From Oscillospiraceae bacterium (GTDB lineage Bacteria > Bacillota > Clostridia > Christensenellales > Aristaeellaceae), in assembly GCA_031282605.1 (NCBI GenBank), contig JAITDK010000113.1, forward strand, positions 1 through 5,961: a DNA stretch of 5,961 nucleotides. The letters run 5' to 3'. Shown here one piece after another: positions 1-5,866 of this stretch. The position numbers and the translations under genes are program-made. The notes beneath the pieces are model-generated. The model saw only the letters and a list, made by a program, of their open reading frames with translations, did no database searches and was not told the origin of the DNA. How positions within the stretch are numbered: position 1 is the stretch's first letter; each line of letters starts with the position of its first letter.

Positions 1-13
1 ATCCCGAAGGGAT
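1..13 (-). terminator. Possible terminator hairpin after the TraX gene (edge of window)
   Basis: ATCCC (1-5) and GGGAT (9-13) form a perfect 5-bp stem around a 3-base loop, 17 bp beyond the TraX-family stop. The hairpin position suits a terminator of the cysE operon, but any T-run would lie outside the window. Confidence 0.3.
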
Positions 14-30
14 TCTTACCGCTATGCCGA

Positions 31-837
31 TCAGGCCAGCTGTTTGATCGCATACAGTATCCACAGATGCGCCGGATATACCATGTAAAACCACTTGCCG
101 CCGCCGAGCCGCCGCCAACGCTTGCGCGTCGGTATGAGTATCAGCGGCAGCGCGCACACGGCCAGCGACTGCATTTTTATTGAAGAACCCAGGAAGCTGC
201 CGACAGGTTTGCTCGTCCCGCCCCAATAACGCAACACAGCATAGAATGGCGAATTGTATGAGGCGCCCACTCCCCACGCCGCGCAGAACAGCGTGAATCC
301 TATCGAGAAGAAGAACGGGTTCTTCCGCAGCATGTACATCGTCAGAATACACGCCACGCCCCTGAACCCGTAATCCATCTTATAAAAACAGCTGATCAGC
401 AGCGCGAGTACCGGCGCCTCGAAATGACCGCGTTGTATGCCCGCAATGCCTATCAAGCCCAGCAGCAGCGTCACGAATATGTTGAAGTCCCACCAGCCGT
501 GATTTAAGGCGAGCATAAACGCGGGCTGCGACACTATAGCCAGCGCGAGCAGCCGAAGCGCATACTTGCCGATGTTCCTCGTATAATCCGCGCCGACGAC
601 CAGGCACCAGCAGAACAGCGGGAACGACACGCGGCCGATTATCCGCAGCCCATAACTGTACGGAAAGAATATCGCCGCCATGTGATCGATGATCATCGTG
701 ATCATCGCTATCCACTTGAGCATGTCTGTATTCTCATTAAGCCCGTACCACGGCCTGTCCGGACGCGAGGCCATCGACTTATTGAACGATCGGGCGATTG
801 AATCGGTCAGAGTGGTCAGGCGGTCTATAATCGTCAT
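31..837 (-). CDS. TraX-family integral membrane protein
   Basis: A 268-residue polytopic membrane protein of the TraX family (Pfam TraX). Seen: a polar N-terminus of about 38 residues, then hydrophobic segments from about residue 39 to the end. Family landmarks are LKWIAMITMIIDH (40-52, with the Asp-His pair at 51-52), IIGRVSFPLF (66-75), NIFVTLLLG (119-127), DYGFRGV (155-161) and the C-terminal KWFYMVYPAHLWIL (248-261). Known: F-plasmid TraX is needed for N-terminal acetylation of F pilin, and the family is related to membrane acyltransferases; chromosomal members are mostly uncharacterised. The start is the ATG whose ATGA overlaps the cysS stop. There is no good Shine-Dalgarno within 15 bases, so it probably depends on translation of cysS. 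No conjugation or pilin gene is visible, so a pilin substrate is not implied. Family call is firm; substrate unknown. Confidence 0.88.
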   Translation of the reverse strand: MTIIDRLTTLTDSIARSFNKSMASRPDRPWYGLNENTDMLKWIAMITMIIDHMAAIFFPYSYGLRIIGRVSFPLFCWCLVVGADYTRNIGKYALRLLALAIVSQPAFMLALNHGWWDFNIFVTLLLGLIGIAGIQRGHFEAPVLALLISCFYKMDYGFRGVACILTMYMLRKNPFFFSIGFTLFCAAWGVGASYNSPFYAVLRYWGGTSKPVGSFLGSSIKMQSLAVCALPLILIPTRKRWRRLGGGKWFYMVYPAHLWILYAIKQLA

Positions 838-2225
838 ATGGGATTCAGTTTCTGCCCCTGAGGCGTGTCTTCGACCGCGTAGCCCTTCGCTTTCAGTTCG
901 GTGCGCAGGCGATCGGATTCCTGCCATTGCTTGGCCTTGCGTGCCGCCGCGCGCGCGTCAAGCAGGGCTTGCACATCCTCCGGTATGCCGCTCTCGGCTG
1001 GTTTGGCGACCAAGCCAAGCACGCCCGTCAACGAGGCGAACACATCAAACCAGTGTTGTATCGCTGTTTTACCCGCGTCATTCAGGCTGACGTTGACGAT
1101 CCGCACCAGTTCAAACAGCGCGGCCAGCGCGTCAGCCGTATTCATGTCGTCGTCCATCGCTGTGATGAATTGATTTCGCGCGGCGTCGATCTCCGCGGTC
1201 GCGGCGGCGTCGCCAGGTTGAGCGTCAGTCGGCGCGTGATCCAGCAAGAACAGAGAGCGCGCGCGAGCCGCGTACAGCCGTGTCAACGTGGATTGAGCCT
1301 GTTTCAGCTGCTCCTGGCTGTAATTGAGCGGACTGCGGTACTGCGCTGACAGCAGGAACAGCCGCACGGCCTCCGGATCCACTTCCTTGATGATATCGTG
1401 AAACAGCATGAAGTTTCCCAGCGACTTCGACATCTTCTGGTTGTCGATGTTGAGCATACCGTTATGCATCCAATAACGCGCGAACGGCTTGCCTGTAGCG
1501 GCCTCGGATTGCGCCAGTTCGTTCTCGTGATGCGGGAATATCAGATCGGACCCGCCGCCGTGTATGTCGAATGTTTCTCCCAGGTATTTCATCGCCATCG
1601 CCGAGCATTCGATATGCCATCCGGGACGGCCCGCTCCCCATGGACTCTCCCACGACGGTTCGCCTGGTTTTTTCGACTTCCACAGCGCGAAGTCCATCGG
1701 GTGGCGCTTGCGCTCGTCTATGTCCACGCGCGCGCCGGATTCCAGATCGTCCAGGTTTTGGCCGCATAGGCAGCCGTAATGCGGGAATGACTGCGTGTCG
1801 AAGTATACGTCTCCTTCCGCGGCGTAGGCGTGGCCTTTATTCACCAGTGTTTGCACCAGCGCGATTATTTCCGGCATATGCTCTGTTGCGCGCGGGTGGA
1901 ATGTCGCGGGACGCACGCCCAGTTTGGCCGCGTCCTCGTGGTAAATCTTGATGAACCGTTCGGCAAGTTCCGCAACGGTGATGCCTTCCTCATTCGCGCG
2001 GCGGATCATCTTATCGTCGATATCGGTAAGATTCTGTACGAATGTTACCTTAAGCCCGCGAAATTCGAGATATCGCCGCAGCGTGTCGAACGTGATGAAC
2101 GCGCGCGCGTTGCCTATATGGAAGTAATTATAAACGGTCGGGCCGCACGCGTACATGCGAACCTGTCCGGGAGTTAGCGGGACGAAGTCTTCCTTCACGC
2201 GCGAGCGCGTATTGAATATCTTCAT
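834..2225 (-). CDS. cysS: Cysteinyl-tRNA synthetase
   Basis: A class I aminoacyl-tRNA synthetase of 463 residues, normal length for bacterial CysRS, that attaches cysteine to tRNA-Cys in the cytoplasm. Seen: the HIGH-type motif as HIGN at 36-39, a common variant in this family, and KMSKS at 264-268. The four zinc ligands that recognise cysteine thiol align as Cys27 (MYACGPTVYN), Cys207 (GWHIECSAM), His232 and Glu236 (FPHHENE). The helical DALR-type region follows from about 300, and the C-terminal KAKGYAVEDTPQG segment is typical. The start ATG has GAGG eight bases upstream, overlapping the cysE stop (TGAGGA), and lies 10 bp after cysE, so it is co-transcribed with it. The stop overlaps the next gene by 4 bp. 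No key residue is missing. Confidence 0.97.
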   Translation of the reverse strand: MKIFNTRSRVKEDFVPLTPGQVRMYACGPTVYNYFHIGNARAFITFDTLRRYLEFRGLKVTFVQNLTDIDDKMIRRANEEGITVAELAERFIKIYHEDAAKLGVRPATFHPRATEHMPEIIALVQTLVNKGHAYAAEGDVYFDTQSFPHYGCLCGQNLDDLESGARVDIDERKRHPMDFALWKSKKPGEPSWESPWGAGRPGWHIECSAMAMKYLGETFDIHGGGSDLIFPHHENELAQSEAATGKPFARYWMHNGMLNIDNQKMSKSLGNFMLFHDIIKEVDPEAVRLFLLSAQYRSPLNYSQEQLKQAQSTLTRLYAARARSLFLLDHAPTDAQPGDAAATAEIDAARNQFITAMDDDMNTADALAALFELVRIVNVSLNDAGKTAIQHWFDVFASLTGVLGLVAKPAESGIPEDVQALLDARAAARKAKQWQESDRLRTELKAKGYAVEDTPQGQKLNPI

Positions 2226-2235
2226 AGTTATATCC

Positions 2236-2955
2236 TCATATCTCGTAATAGTCGCCGGAATCGTCAGGTACGCGCGCGGGCTGGTCGTCGTTCACATCGA
2301 ACAGATCGCAGCCGATCTCCTTCGCGCGCTGGCGGAGACGCTCCTCAAGAAGGTCGATTCGCTTAAGCAGCAGCGTCATACGTTCCTGCACGGGGTCGGG
2401 CAGGTTGACTTGATCCAGATCGACGCCGATGCGTTTATCAGCCTTGCGCACGATGCGACCGGGGTTGCCGACCACTGTGCAATCGGGGGGGACTTCGCGC
2501 AGCACGATTGAACCCGCGCCGATCTTGCTGTTGTCGCCCACCTTGAACGGGCCGAGCACCTTTGCGCCTGAACCGATCGTGACATTGTTGCCTATTGTAG
2601 GGTGCCGCTTGCCGGTATCCTTGCCGGTGCCGCCAAGAGTGACGTCCTGGTACATAGTCACGTCATCGCCGACCTCGGCGGTTTCGCCAATTATCACGCC
2701 CATGCCGTGGTCAATGAAGCACCGTCGCCCGATCGTCGCGCCGGGGTGGATCTCTATGCCCGTTTTATGCCGGACGCGCTGACTCAGCCATCGCGCCAAT
2801 ACCGGGTGTTTGGGGTTGAGTTTGTGGGCGACGCGGTGCCATGCCAGGGCGCGGACGCTGGGATAACACAGCAATACCTGCCAGAACCCGCGCGCCGCAG
2901 GGTCTCGGTCAAGTATCGCGTGTGTATCCTCGCGCAGCCGCTCAAACATTGGCAT
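2236..2955 (-). CDS. cysE: Serine O-acetyltransferase (short form)
   Basis: Transfers acetyl from acetyl-CoA to L-serine, giving O-acetylserine for cysteine synthesis; cytoplasmic. It has 239 residues: an N-terminal helical part (1-60) shorter than in E. coli CysE, as in Bacillus-type enzymes. A left-handed beta-helix of hexapeptide repeats follows (about 65-170; GIEIHPGATIG, VIIGETAEVG, PTIGNNVTIGSGAKVLG). Catalytic residues by alignment: Glu68 in the place of E. coli Asp143, His83 (IDHGMG, equivalent to His158) and His118 (KRHPTIG, equivalent to His193). Residues 184-212 look like an amphipathic helix or short coiled coil (LPDPVQERMTLLLKRIDLLE). The tail is acidic and ends YYEI; a terminal Ile is what SAT uses to bind CysK. 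The start ATG has AAAGGGG about six bases upstream; a second ATG two codons later is worse placed. First gene of cysE-cysS-traX. Confidence 0.95.
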   Translation of the reverse strand: MPMFERLREDTHAILDRDPAARGFWQVLLCYPSVRALAWHRVAHKLNPKHPVLARWLSQRVRHKTGIEIHPGATIGRRCFIDHGMGVIIGETAEVGDDVTMYQDVTLGGTGKDTGKRHPTIGNNVTIGSGAKVLGPFKVGDNSKIGAGSIVLREVPPDCTVVGNPGRIVRKADKRIGVDLDQVNLPDPVQERMTLLLKRIDLLEERLRQRAKEIGCDLFDVNDDQPARVPDDSGDYYEI

Positions 2956-2960
2956 CAGCG

Positions 2961-2968
2961 TCCCCTTT
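2961..2968 (-). promoter_or_regulatory. Ribosome binding site of cysE
   Basis: AAAGGGGA on the minus strand, five bases before the ATG at 2955. It favours this ATG over the one six bases further in. Confidence 0.7.
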
Positions 2969-3031
2969 CATACTATAGAGCAGAATAAGGCGGAATGCAA
3001 AGGCGACCGCCGGACATGGCGCGCGGCATAT

Positions 3032-3061
3032 AAAAAAACCGCCGCTCAATTATAACGCGGT
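3032..3061 (-). terminator. Hairpin plus T7 in the cysE leader
   Basis: Minus strand: ACCGC (3061-3057) can pair with GCGGT (3042-3038), running directly into a run of seven T (3038-3032). Alternatively CCGC (3060-3057) pairs with GCGG (3045-3042) with an 11-base loop. The stem is only 4-5 bp, so it is a weak intrinsic terminator. It sits between the promoter and cysE, so it could attenuate the operon, or stop readthrough from the kinase operon. Its place at +2 to +32 of the predicted transcript is very early for attenuation. Confidence 0.35.
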
Positions 3062-3069
3062 CGATTGAA

Positions 3070-3098
3070 AGTATATGCGACTGGTATCGAGATGTCAA
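3070..3098 (-). promoter_or_regulatory. Sigma-70-type promoter for cysE operon
   Basis: Minus strand: TTGACA at 3098-3093, a 17-bp spacer, then TATACT at 3075-3070. The -35 box is perfect, the -10 box matches 5 of 6, and spacing is ideal. Transcription would begin near 3064-3062 and give a leader of about 108 bases before the cysE ATG. It is the best promoter match in the window and lies correctly upstream of cysE. Confidence 0.75.
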
Positions 3099-3160
3099 GG
3101 GGAGGGCTTGTGCGCTTTTTGTGATGATGGGGGGAGAGTAGTGGGGAGAGGGAGAACGAG

Positions 3161-3245
3161 TTGTGTTACGGGACAGACTGGCGGAAACAATCGGCTGTCC
3201 GAAGCCGATGGTAAGTGAGTCACGATGATCCAAGCAAGCCTGGTA
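3161..3245. repeat. Structured intergenic repeat, copy A
   Basis: Homologous to copy B at the right end of the window. Plus-strand anchors in the same order in both are TTACG, ACAGACT (3173-3179), a stem-loop ATCGGC (3190-3195) / GCCGAT (3204-3209) around TGTCCGAA, TCACGATG (3220-3227) and AAGCCTGGT (3236-3244). In the 26 bases from the first stem to the end of CCAAGC, 19 match copy B without gaps. The second stem (3230-3243) contains an A-C mismatch on the plus strand but a G-U wobble with a CUUG loop if transcribed from the minus strand. No known RNA family recognised. Confidence 0.6.
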
Positions 3246-3334
3246 CGGATTCGAGAGGGCGGATAGCCCTTCGCAGGATCTGGGACGCGGTGCATCCGCG
3301 CCTTCGGGAAAGAGACTCACGTCCCCCACCCGGC

Positions 3335-3358
3335 CTTCCCCGGGCTGGAACGAGGAAG
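3335..3358. repeat. REP-like palindrome, copy A
   Basis: Stem CTTCC (3335-3339) / GGAAG (3354-3358) around a segment with CCCCGGGCTGGAACGAGG (3338-3355). The same core with one extra G and one extra T occurs at 5836-5855. Motifs of the type CTCGTTCC-AAGC recur in intergenic DNA of several bacterial groups, often as REP-like elements; membership here is inferred. Confidence 0.5.
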
Positions 3359-3382
3359 CGAGGTGGCGGAGTGCCAGTAACT

Positions 3383-3416
3383 AAAAGCGCGTTCGACCCG
3401 TAGATCGAACAACGCC
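3383..3416 (-). terminator. Possible intrinsic terminator of the kinase operon
   Basis: Minus strand: GCG plus GTTCGA (3416-3405) pairs with TCGAAC plus CGC (3396-3388), with a one-base bulge and a T-G pair between the two helices and an 8-base loop, then TTTT (3386-3383). It lies about 90 bases after the kinase stop. The stem is good but the T-run is short. Confidence 0.4.
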
Positions 3417-3452
3417 CGCCGCGGCGAACAGCCGAGACTAGCGGCGCGTAAC

Positions 3453-3487
3453 CTTCAACAATCAACCCTCAACCCTCGACAATCCAC
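3453..3487. repeat. 7-bp tandem repeat, five units
   Basis: Units on the plus strand are CTTCAAC, AATCAAC, CCTCAAC, CCTCGAC and AATCCAC, an exact period of 7 with a conserved TC and final AC. It sits 19 bp after the kinase stop. It resembles the short tandem heptamer repeats known from cyanobacteria and other repeat-rich genomes; no function can be assigned. Confidence 0.65.
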
Positions 3488-3505
3488 GGCAACGTAACAC
3501 ACGGC

Positions 3506-5095
3506 TTACATTGAATGCCTCATAACGGGCAGCAAAATCGTGAACGCCGACCCGACCCCCGGCTTCGACTTGACATGCAGCTTACCGTTGTGTGACGACA
3601 CTATTATCCTCGCGATGGATAGCCCCAGCCCATGCCCGCCGGCTTGGGTGTTTCGCGCGGTGTCGGCCCTATAAAACCTGTCGAATATACGCGGCAAGTC
3701 CTGCTTGCTAATGCCCGCGCCTGTGTCGCGCACCGTTATCGCGCACTGCCTGTTTTCGACCCGGCACGACAGCGACACATACCCGCCCGCTGGAGTATAC
3801 TTGACCGCGTTGTCAACGAAAATGCGCAGCGCTTGCTTGATCGCGGAGCGATCCGCTATCAAAGTGCAGTCCTCCAACCCGCCGCTTTCGATGTGATGGT
3901 TGCTTGCGATCAGCGCGGTTTCGCGAACGGTTTCCTGAATCAACTCGACCGCTGAAAACGGCTCCGGATTCAGTTTCAGCGTCCCCTTGTCATGGCGGGC
4001 GAGATACAGCAGATTCTCAACCAGTTCCTTCATCGAACGCGTCTCGTTCTGTATGGCTTGGATGGACTCGTCGCGCACGTCAGGCGCGTCCTTACCCCAC
4101 CGCGCCAGCAAATCCGCGTAACCCTGCACAACCGCTATCGGCGTTCTCAGCTCGTGCGACGCGTCCGAGACAAACTGCTTCTGACGGTTGTACGCGGATT
4201 CAATGCGATCCAGCATCCCATTAACCATCATGGCGAGATTGCGCAGCTCATTCTGCGTTCCCGCGACGTTGATCCTCATTGAAAGATTCTGCTCGGACAA
4301 CTGCTCCGCCGTATTAGATATATGAGTGATCGGCGCGAGCAACCGTGCGCTTACACCCTGTCCCTCCCGCAGTACGGCCAGCGCCATCACCACCCAATAC
4401 ACAGCTAGAGCAAACCCGCACCAGGCCAGAATCACCGTCGATTCGCGGGTATCCAGCCGGATCACATAACCGTCGTTTGCACGTGTGACGAATATGTCCG
4501 GCAATTCCGGCCGCCCGGGATCGTTATCCACCGCGCGCCACTCTACGCCCCACCCGTTGGGCAGTGACAACCTGAGAGTGTTTTCTCTTCTGCTGTAAAA
4601 GTCCGACATATTCCAGCCATCGTCGCCGCCGCCGGGCTCATCGTCAGACGGTGGCTGGGCTTCATAGCCCTCCCAGGCCGCTTCAACGCCCGGCGCGGGT
4701 GAATAGATCGGATCGTTCGAGTCAAGATCCATCGTCTCAATGGCGGTCAATCCTGCGTTATATCGCGCTTGATACATGCCCCAATGCGACCAAACAACGG
4801 CAATGATGATGAGGAACGCCGCCGAAAACACCCTGCGACCCAGCAGCAGCACATGAGCCAGCGCGATGCGCAGCTTTATTGAGAATCGCAGTGATCCTGC
4901 GGCGCGCGCCGATACGCGGTGCACAGACGCGCTGAGGTTGTTGAACGCCGTTTCCGGCGCGTGAGTATCCCGGTCGACGGCTGCGCCGCCGTCGGATTCG
5001 GGCGGTTTGCGTTTAGCGGCTTTGGGTGCTTTACGCTTCCGTCCTTTGATCTGGCGGGTCATATCGTCGCGCGCGGTGGTTGCGTTCTTACTCAT
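3506..5095 (-). CDS. Membrane sensor histidine kinase
   Basis: Complete two-component sensor kinase of 529 residues. Order: a long basic cytoplasmic N-terminus (1-88, with RKRKAPKAAKRK near 19-30), membrane segment 1 (about 89-105), an extracytoplasmic sensor of about 110 residues with an acidic Gly-rich stretch (PPSDDEPGGGDDGW), membrane segment 2 (about 219-242), HAMP linker (about 243-298), HisKA with SDASHELRTP (phospho-acceptor His314), then the ATPase domain: N box VDNAVKYTP (Asn429), G1 DTGAGIS (Asp457), F box and G2 GGHGLGL (486-492). The HExxT arrangement (His314-Glu-Leu-Arg-Thr) suggests phosphatase activity as well. I chose the ATG at 5095, five bases after AGGGG. A GTG at 5101 would add two residues and overlap the regulator stop by 4 bp, but it sits inside the ribosome site. 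Partner is the regulator 2 bp upstream. The signal is unknown. Confidence 0.95.
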   Translation of the reverse strand: MSKNATTARDDMTRQIKGRKRKAPKAAKRKPPESDGGAAVDRDTHAPETAFNNLSASVHRVSARAAGSLRFSIKLRIALAHVLLLGRRVFSAAFLIIIAVVWSHWGMYQARYNAGLTAIETMDLDSNDPIYSPAPGVEAAWEGYEAQPPSDDEPGGGDDGWNMSDFYSRRENTLRLSLPNGWGVEWRAVDNDPGRPELPDIFVTRANDGYVIRLDTRESTVILAWCGFALAVYWVVMALAVLREGQGVSARLLAPITHISNTAEQLSEQNLSMRINVAGTQNELRNLAMMVNGMLDRIESAYNRQKQFVSDASHELRTPIAVVQGYADLLARWGKDAPDVRDESIQAIQNETRSMKELVENLLYLARHDKGTLKLNPEPFSAVELIQETVRETALIASNHHIESGGLEDCTLIADRSAIKQALRIFVDNAVKYTPAGGYVSLSCRVENRQCAITVRDTGAGISKQDLPRIFDRFYRADTARNTQAGGHGLGLSIARIIVSSHNGKLHVKSKPGVGSAFTILLPVMRHSM

Positions 5096-5097
5096 GG

Positions 5098-5105
5098 TCA
5101 CCCCT
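5098..5105 (-). promoter_or_regulatory. Ribosome binding site of the kinase, overlapping the regulator stop
   Basis: AGGGGTGA on the minus strand includes the TGA stop of the regulator and lies five bases (counted from AGGGG) before the ATG at 5095. It suggests translational coupling and argues against the GTG at 5101 as start. Confidence 0.65.
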
Positions 5106-5793
5106 GTTCAAACCGGAACATATATCCGACGCCGCGAATCGTGTGGATATATCGCTCACCCTTGATCGTTTCGATCTTGTTGCGCAGGTAGCGCACGTAT
5201 ACGTCGACCACGTTGTTGTCGCCGTCGTATGAGTAGCCCCATACATTCTCCAGCAGGAAATCGCGGGTGAGAGCCTCCTGAGCGTGACGCATTAGGCACA
5301 GGAGCAGGTCGTATTCCTTTTTGGTTAGCGAGAGCAGCGTTCCGTTTAGCGTGGCTTCGTGGCTGCGAGGGGTCAAAGTAAGCGAGCCGGACGAGAGCGT
5401 TTCATCGGGCGGGGTTCTGCCGCGTGCGCTTCGGGCCAGCATCACACGCATCCGCGCCAGCAGTTCCTCTATTGCGAACGGCTTGGTCATATAATCGTCC
5501 GCGCCCATGTCCAGACCCATCACCTTGTCGGATATATCATCCTTAGCGGTGAGCATCAGTATAGGCAGCCGCGACTCTTTTTCTGATTGACGGAGGCGGC
5601 GGCAGACCTCGATGCCCGACAATCCCGGCAGCATCAGATCCAGTATCATCACGTCGGGCTTCCATTCGGCGGCCTGTGCCAACCCGGAGCGTCCGTCGCC
5701 AACCGCCTTAACCTGATACCCTTCGTGGGTTAACTCCAGCTCAAGGAATCTCGCGATCTTCGACTCGTCCTCGACGACCAGCACCTTCGGCAT
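5098..5793 (-). CDS. OmpR/PhoB-family response regulator
   Basis: A 231-residue DNA-binding response regulator. Receiver domain 1-120: acidic pair Glu8-Asp9 (VVEDESK), phosphorylated Asp52 (ILDLMLPG), Thr82 (MLTAKD) and Lys104 (YMTKPF). A short linker (121-133) follows, then a winged helix-turn-helix domain (about 134-228) with the recognition helix around VVDVYVRYLRNKIE and the closing wing YIHTIRGVGYMF. All phosphotransfer residues are present. The start is the ATG preceded by GAGGTGAT with 7-base spacing from GAGG. Longer in-frame starts (up to 5934) would run back through the REP-like palindrome and have no family homology. It precedes its kinase by 2 bp, so the pair is co-translated. Close in pattern to ArlR-like and similar Gram-positive regulators, but target genes cannot be told from here. 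Confidence 0.96.
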   Translation of the reverse strand: MPKVLVVEDESKIARFLELELTHEGYQVKAVGDGRSGLAQAAEWKPDVMILDLMLPGLSGIEVCRRLRQSEKESRLPILMLTAKDDISDKVMGLDMGADDYMTKPFAIEELLARMRVMLARSARGRTPPDETLSSGSLTLTPRSHEATLNGTLLSLTKKEYDLLLCLMRHAQEALTRDFLLENVWGYSYDGDNNVVDVYVRYLRNKIETIKGERYIHTIRGVGYMFRFEQG

Positions 5794-5796
5794 GGT

Positions 5797-5804
5797 ATCA
5801 CCTC
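5797..5804 (-). promoter_or_regulatory. Ribosome binding site fixing the regulator start
   Basis: GAGGTGAT on the minus strand, nearly full anti-Shine-Dalgarno complement, with ACC between it and the ATG at 5793. This decides the 231-residue start over longer in-frame starts. Confidence 0.8.
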
Positions 5805-5830
5805 GTTTACGCTTAATTGCGCCCTTCCCG

Positions 5831-5865
5831 ACCTCCCCCGGGGCTTGGAACGAGGGAAAGGAGGT
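5831..5865. repeat. REP-like palindrome, copy B
   Basis: Stem ACCTCC (5831-5836) / GGAGGT (5860-5865) enclosing CCCCGGGGCTTGGAACGAGG (5836-5855), the same core as at 3338-3355. An alternative pairing uses CCTTCCC (5823-5829) with GGGAAAGG (5854-5861). It ends 37 bp before the regulator ATG, so it would lie in the leader if transcription starts further upstream. Confidence 0.5.
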
Positions 5866-5866
5866 A

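Larger units (their letters stand above)
2956..3505. other. Gene-free interval with repeats and signals
   Basis: Between the kinase stop and the cysE start there are 550 bp with no convincing gene on either strand; the open frames show no domain, ribosome site or family pattern. From right to left it holds a 7-bp tandem repeat (3453-3487), a hairpin terminator candidate (3383-3416), a REP-like palindrome (3335-3358), hairpins AGGGC/GCCCT (3256-3270) and CGCGG/CCGCG (3286-3300), copy A of a structured repeat (about 3161-3245), a purine-rich G stretch on the plus strand (3128-3156), the cysE promoter, and the leader hairpin. Confidence 0.8.

Noticed and set aside
31..837. Conjugation or pilus locus because of TraX
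   Set aside because: Neighbours are cysE and cysS; no pilin, relaxase or transfer gene is present, and chromosomal TraX homologues are common.
2972..3000. Second promoter-like pair TTGCAT, 17 bp, TATAGT on the minus strand before cysE
   Set aside because: The -10 box and spacing are good, but the -35 matches only 3 of 6, and transcription would begin inside the ribosome binding site, leaving almost no leader.
3049..3056. Perfect TATAAT on the minus strand at 3054-3049
   Set aside because: No -35-like hexamer lies 16-18 bp upstream and no TGN extension precedes it; it lies in the loop of the leader hairpin.
3032..3065. T-box antiterminator in the cysE leader, suggested by ACCGCG
   Set aside because: The diagnostic GGGTGG before ACCGCG is missing and the leader is too short for a T-box stem I and specifier loop.
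3161..3320. Known riboswitch or RNase P-like RNA in the structured repeat
   Set aside because: Compared from memory with cobalamin, cyclic-di-GMP, T-box and RNase P consensus features; none of their conserved blocks is present in order on either strand.
3220..3465. Open frames in the gap, such as 3220-3465 minus and 3215-3403 plus
   Set aside because: They cross palindromes and repeats, have no ribosome sites, and their translations are Arg/Gly/Pro-rich without family features.
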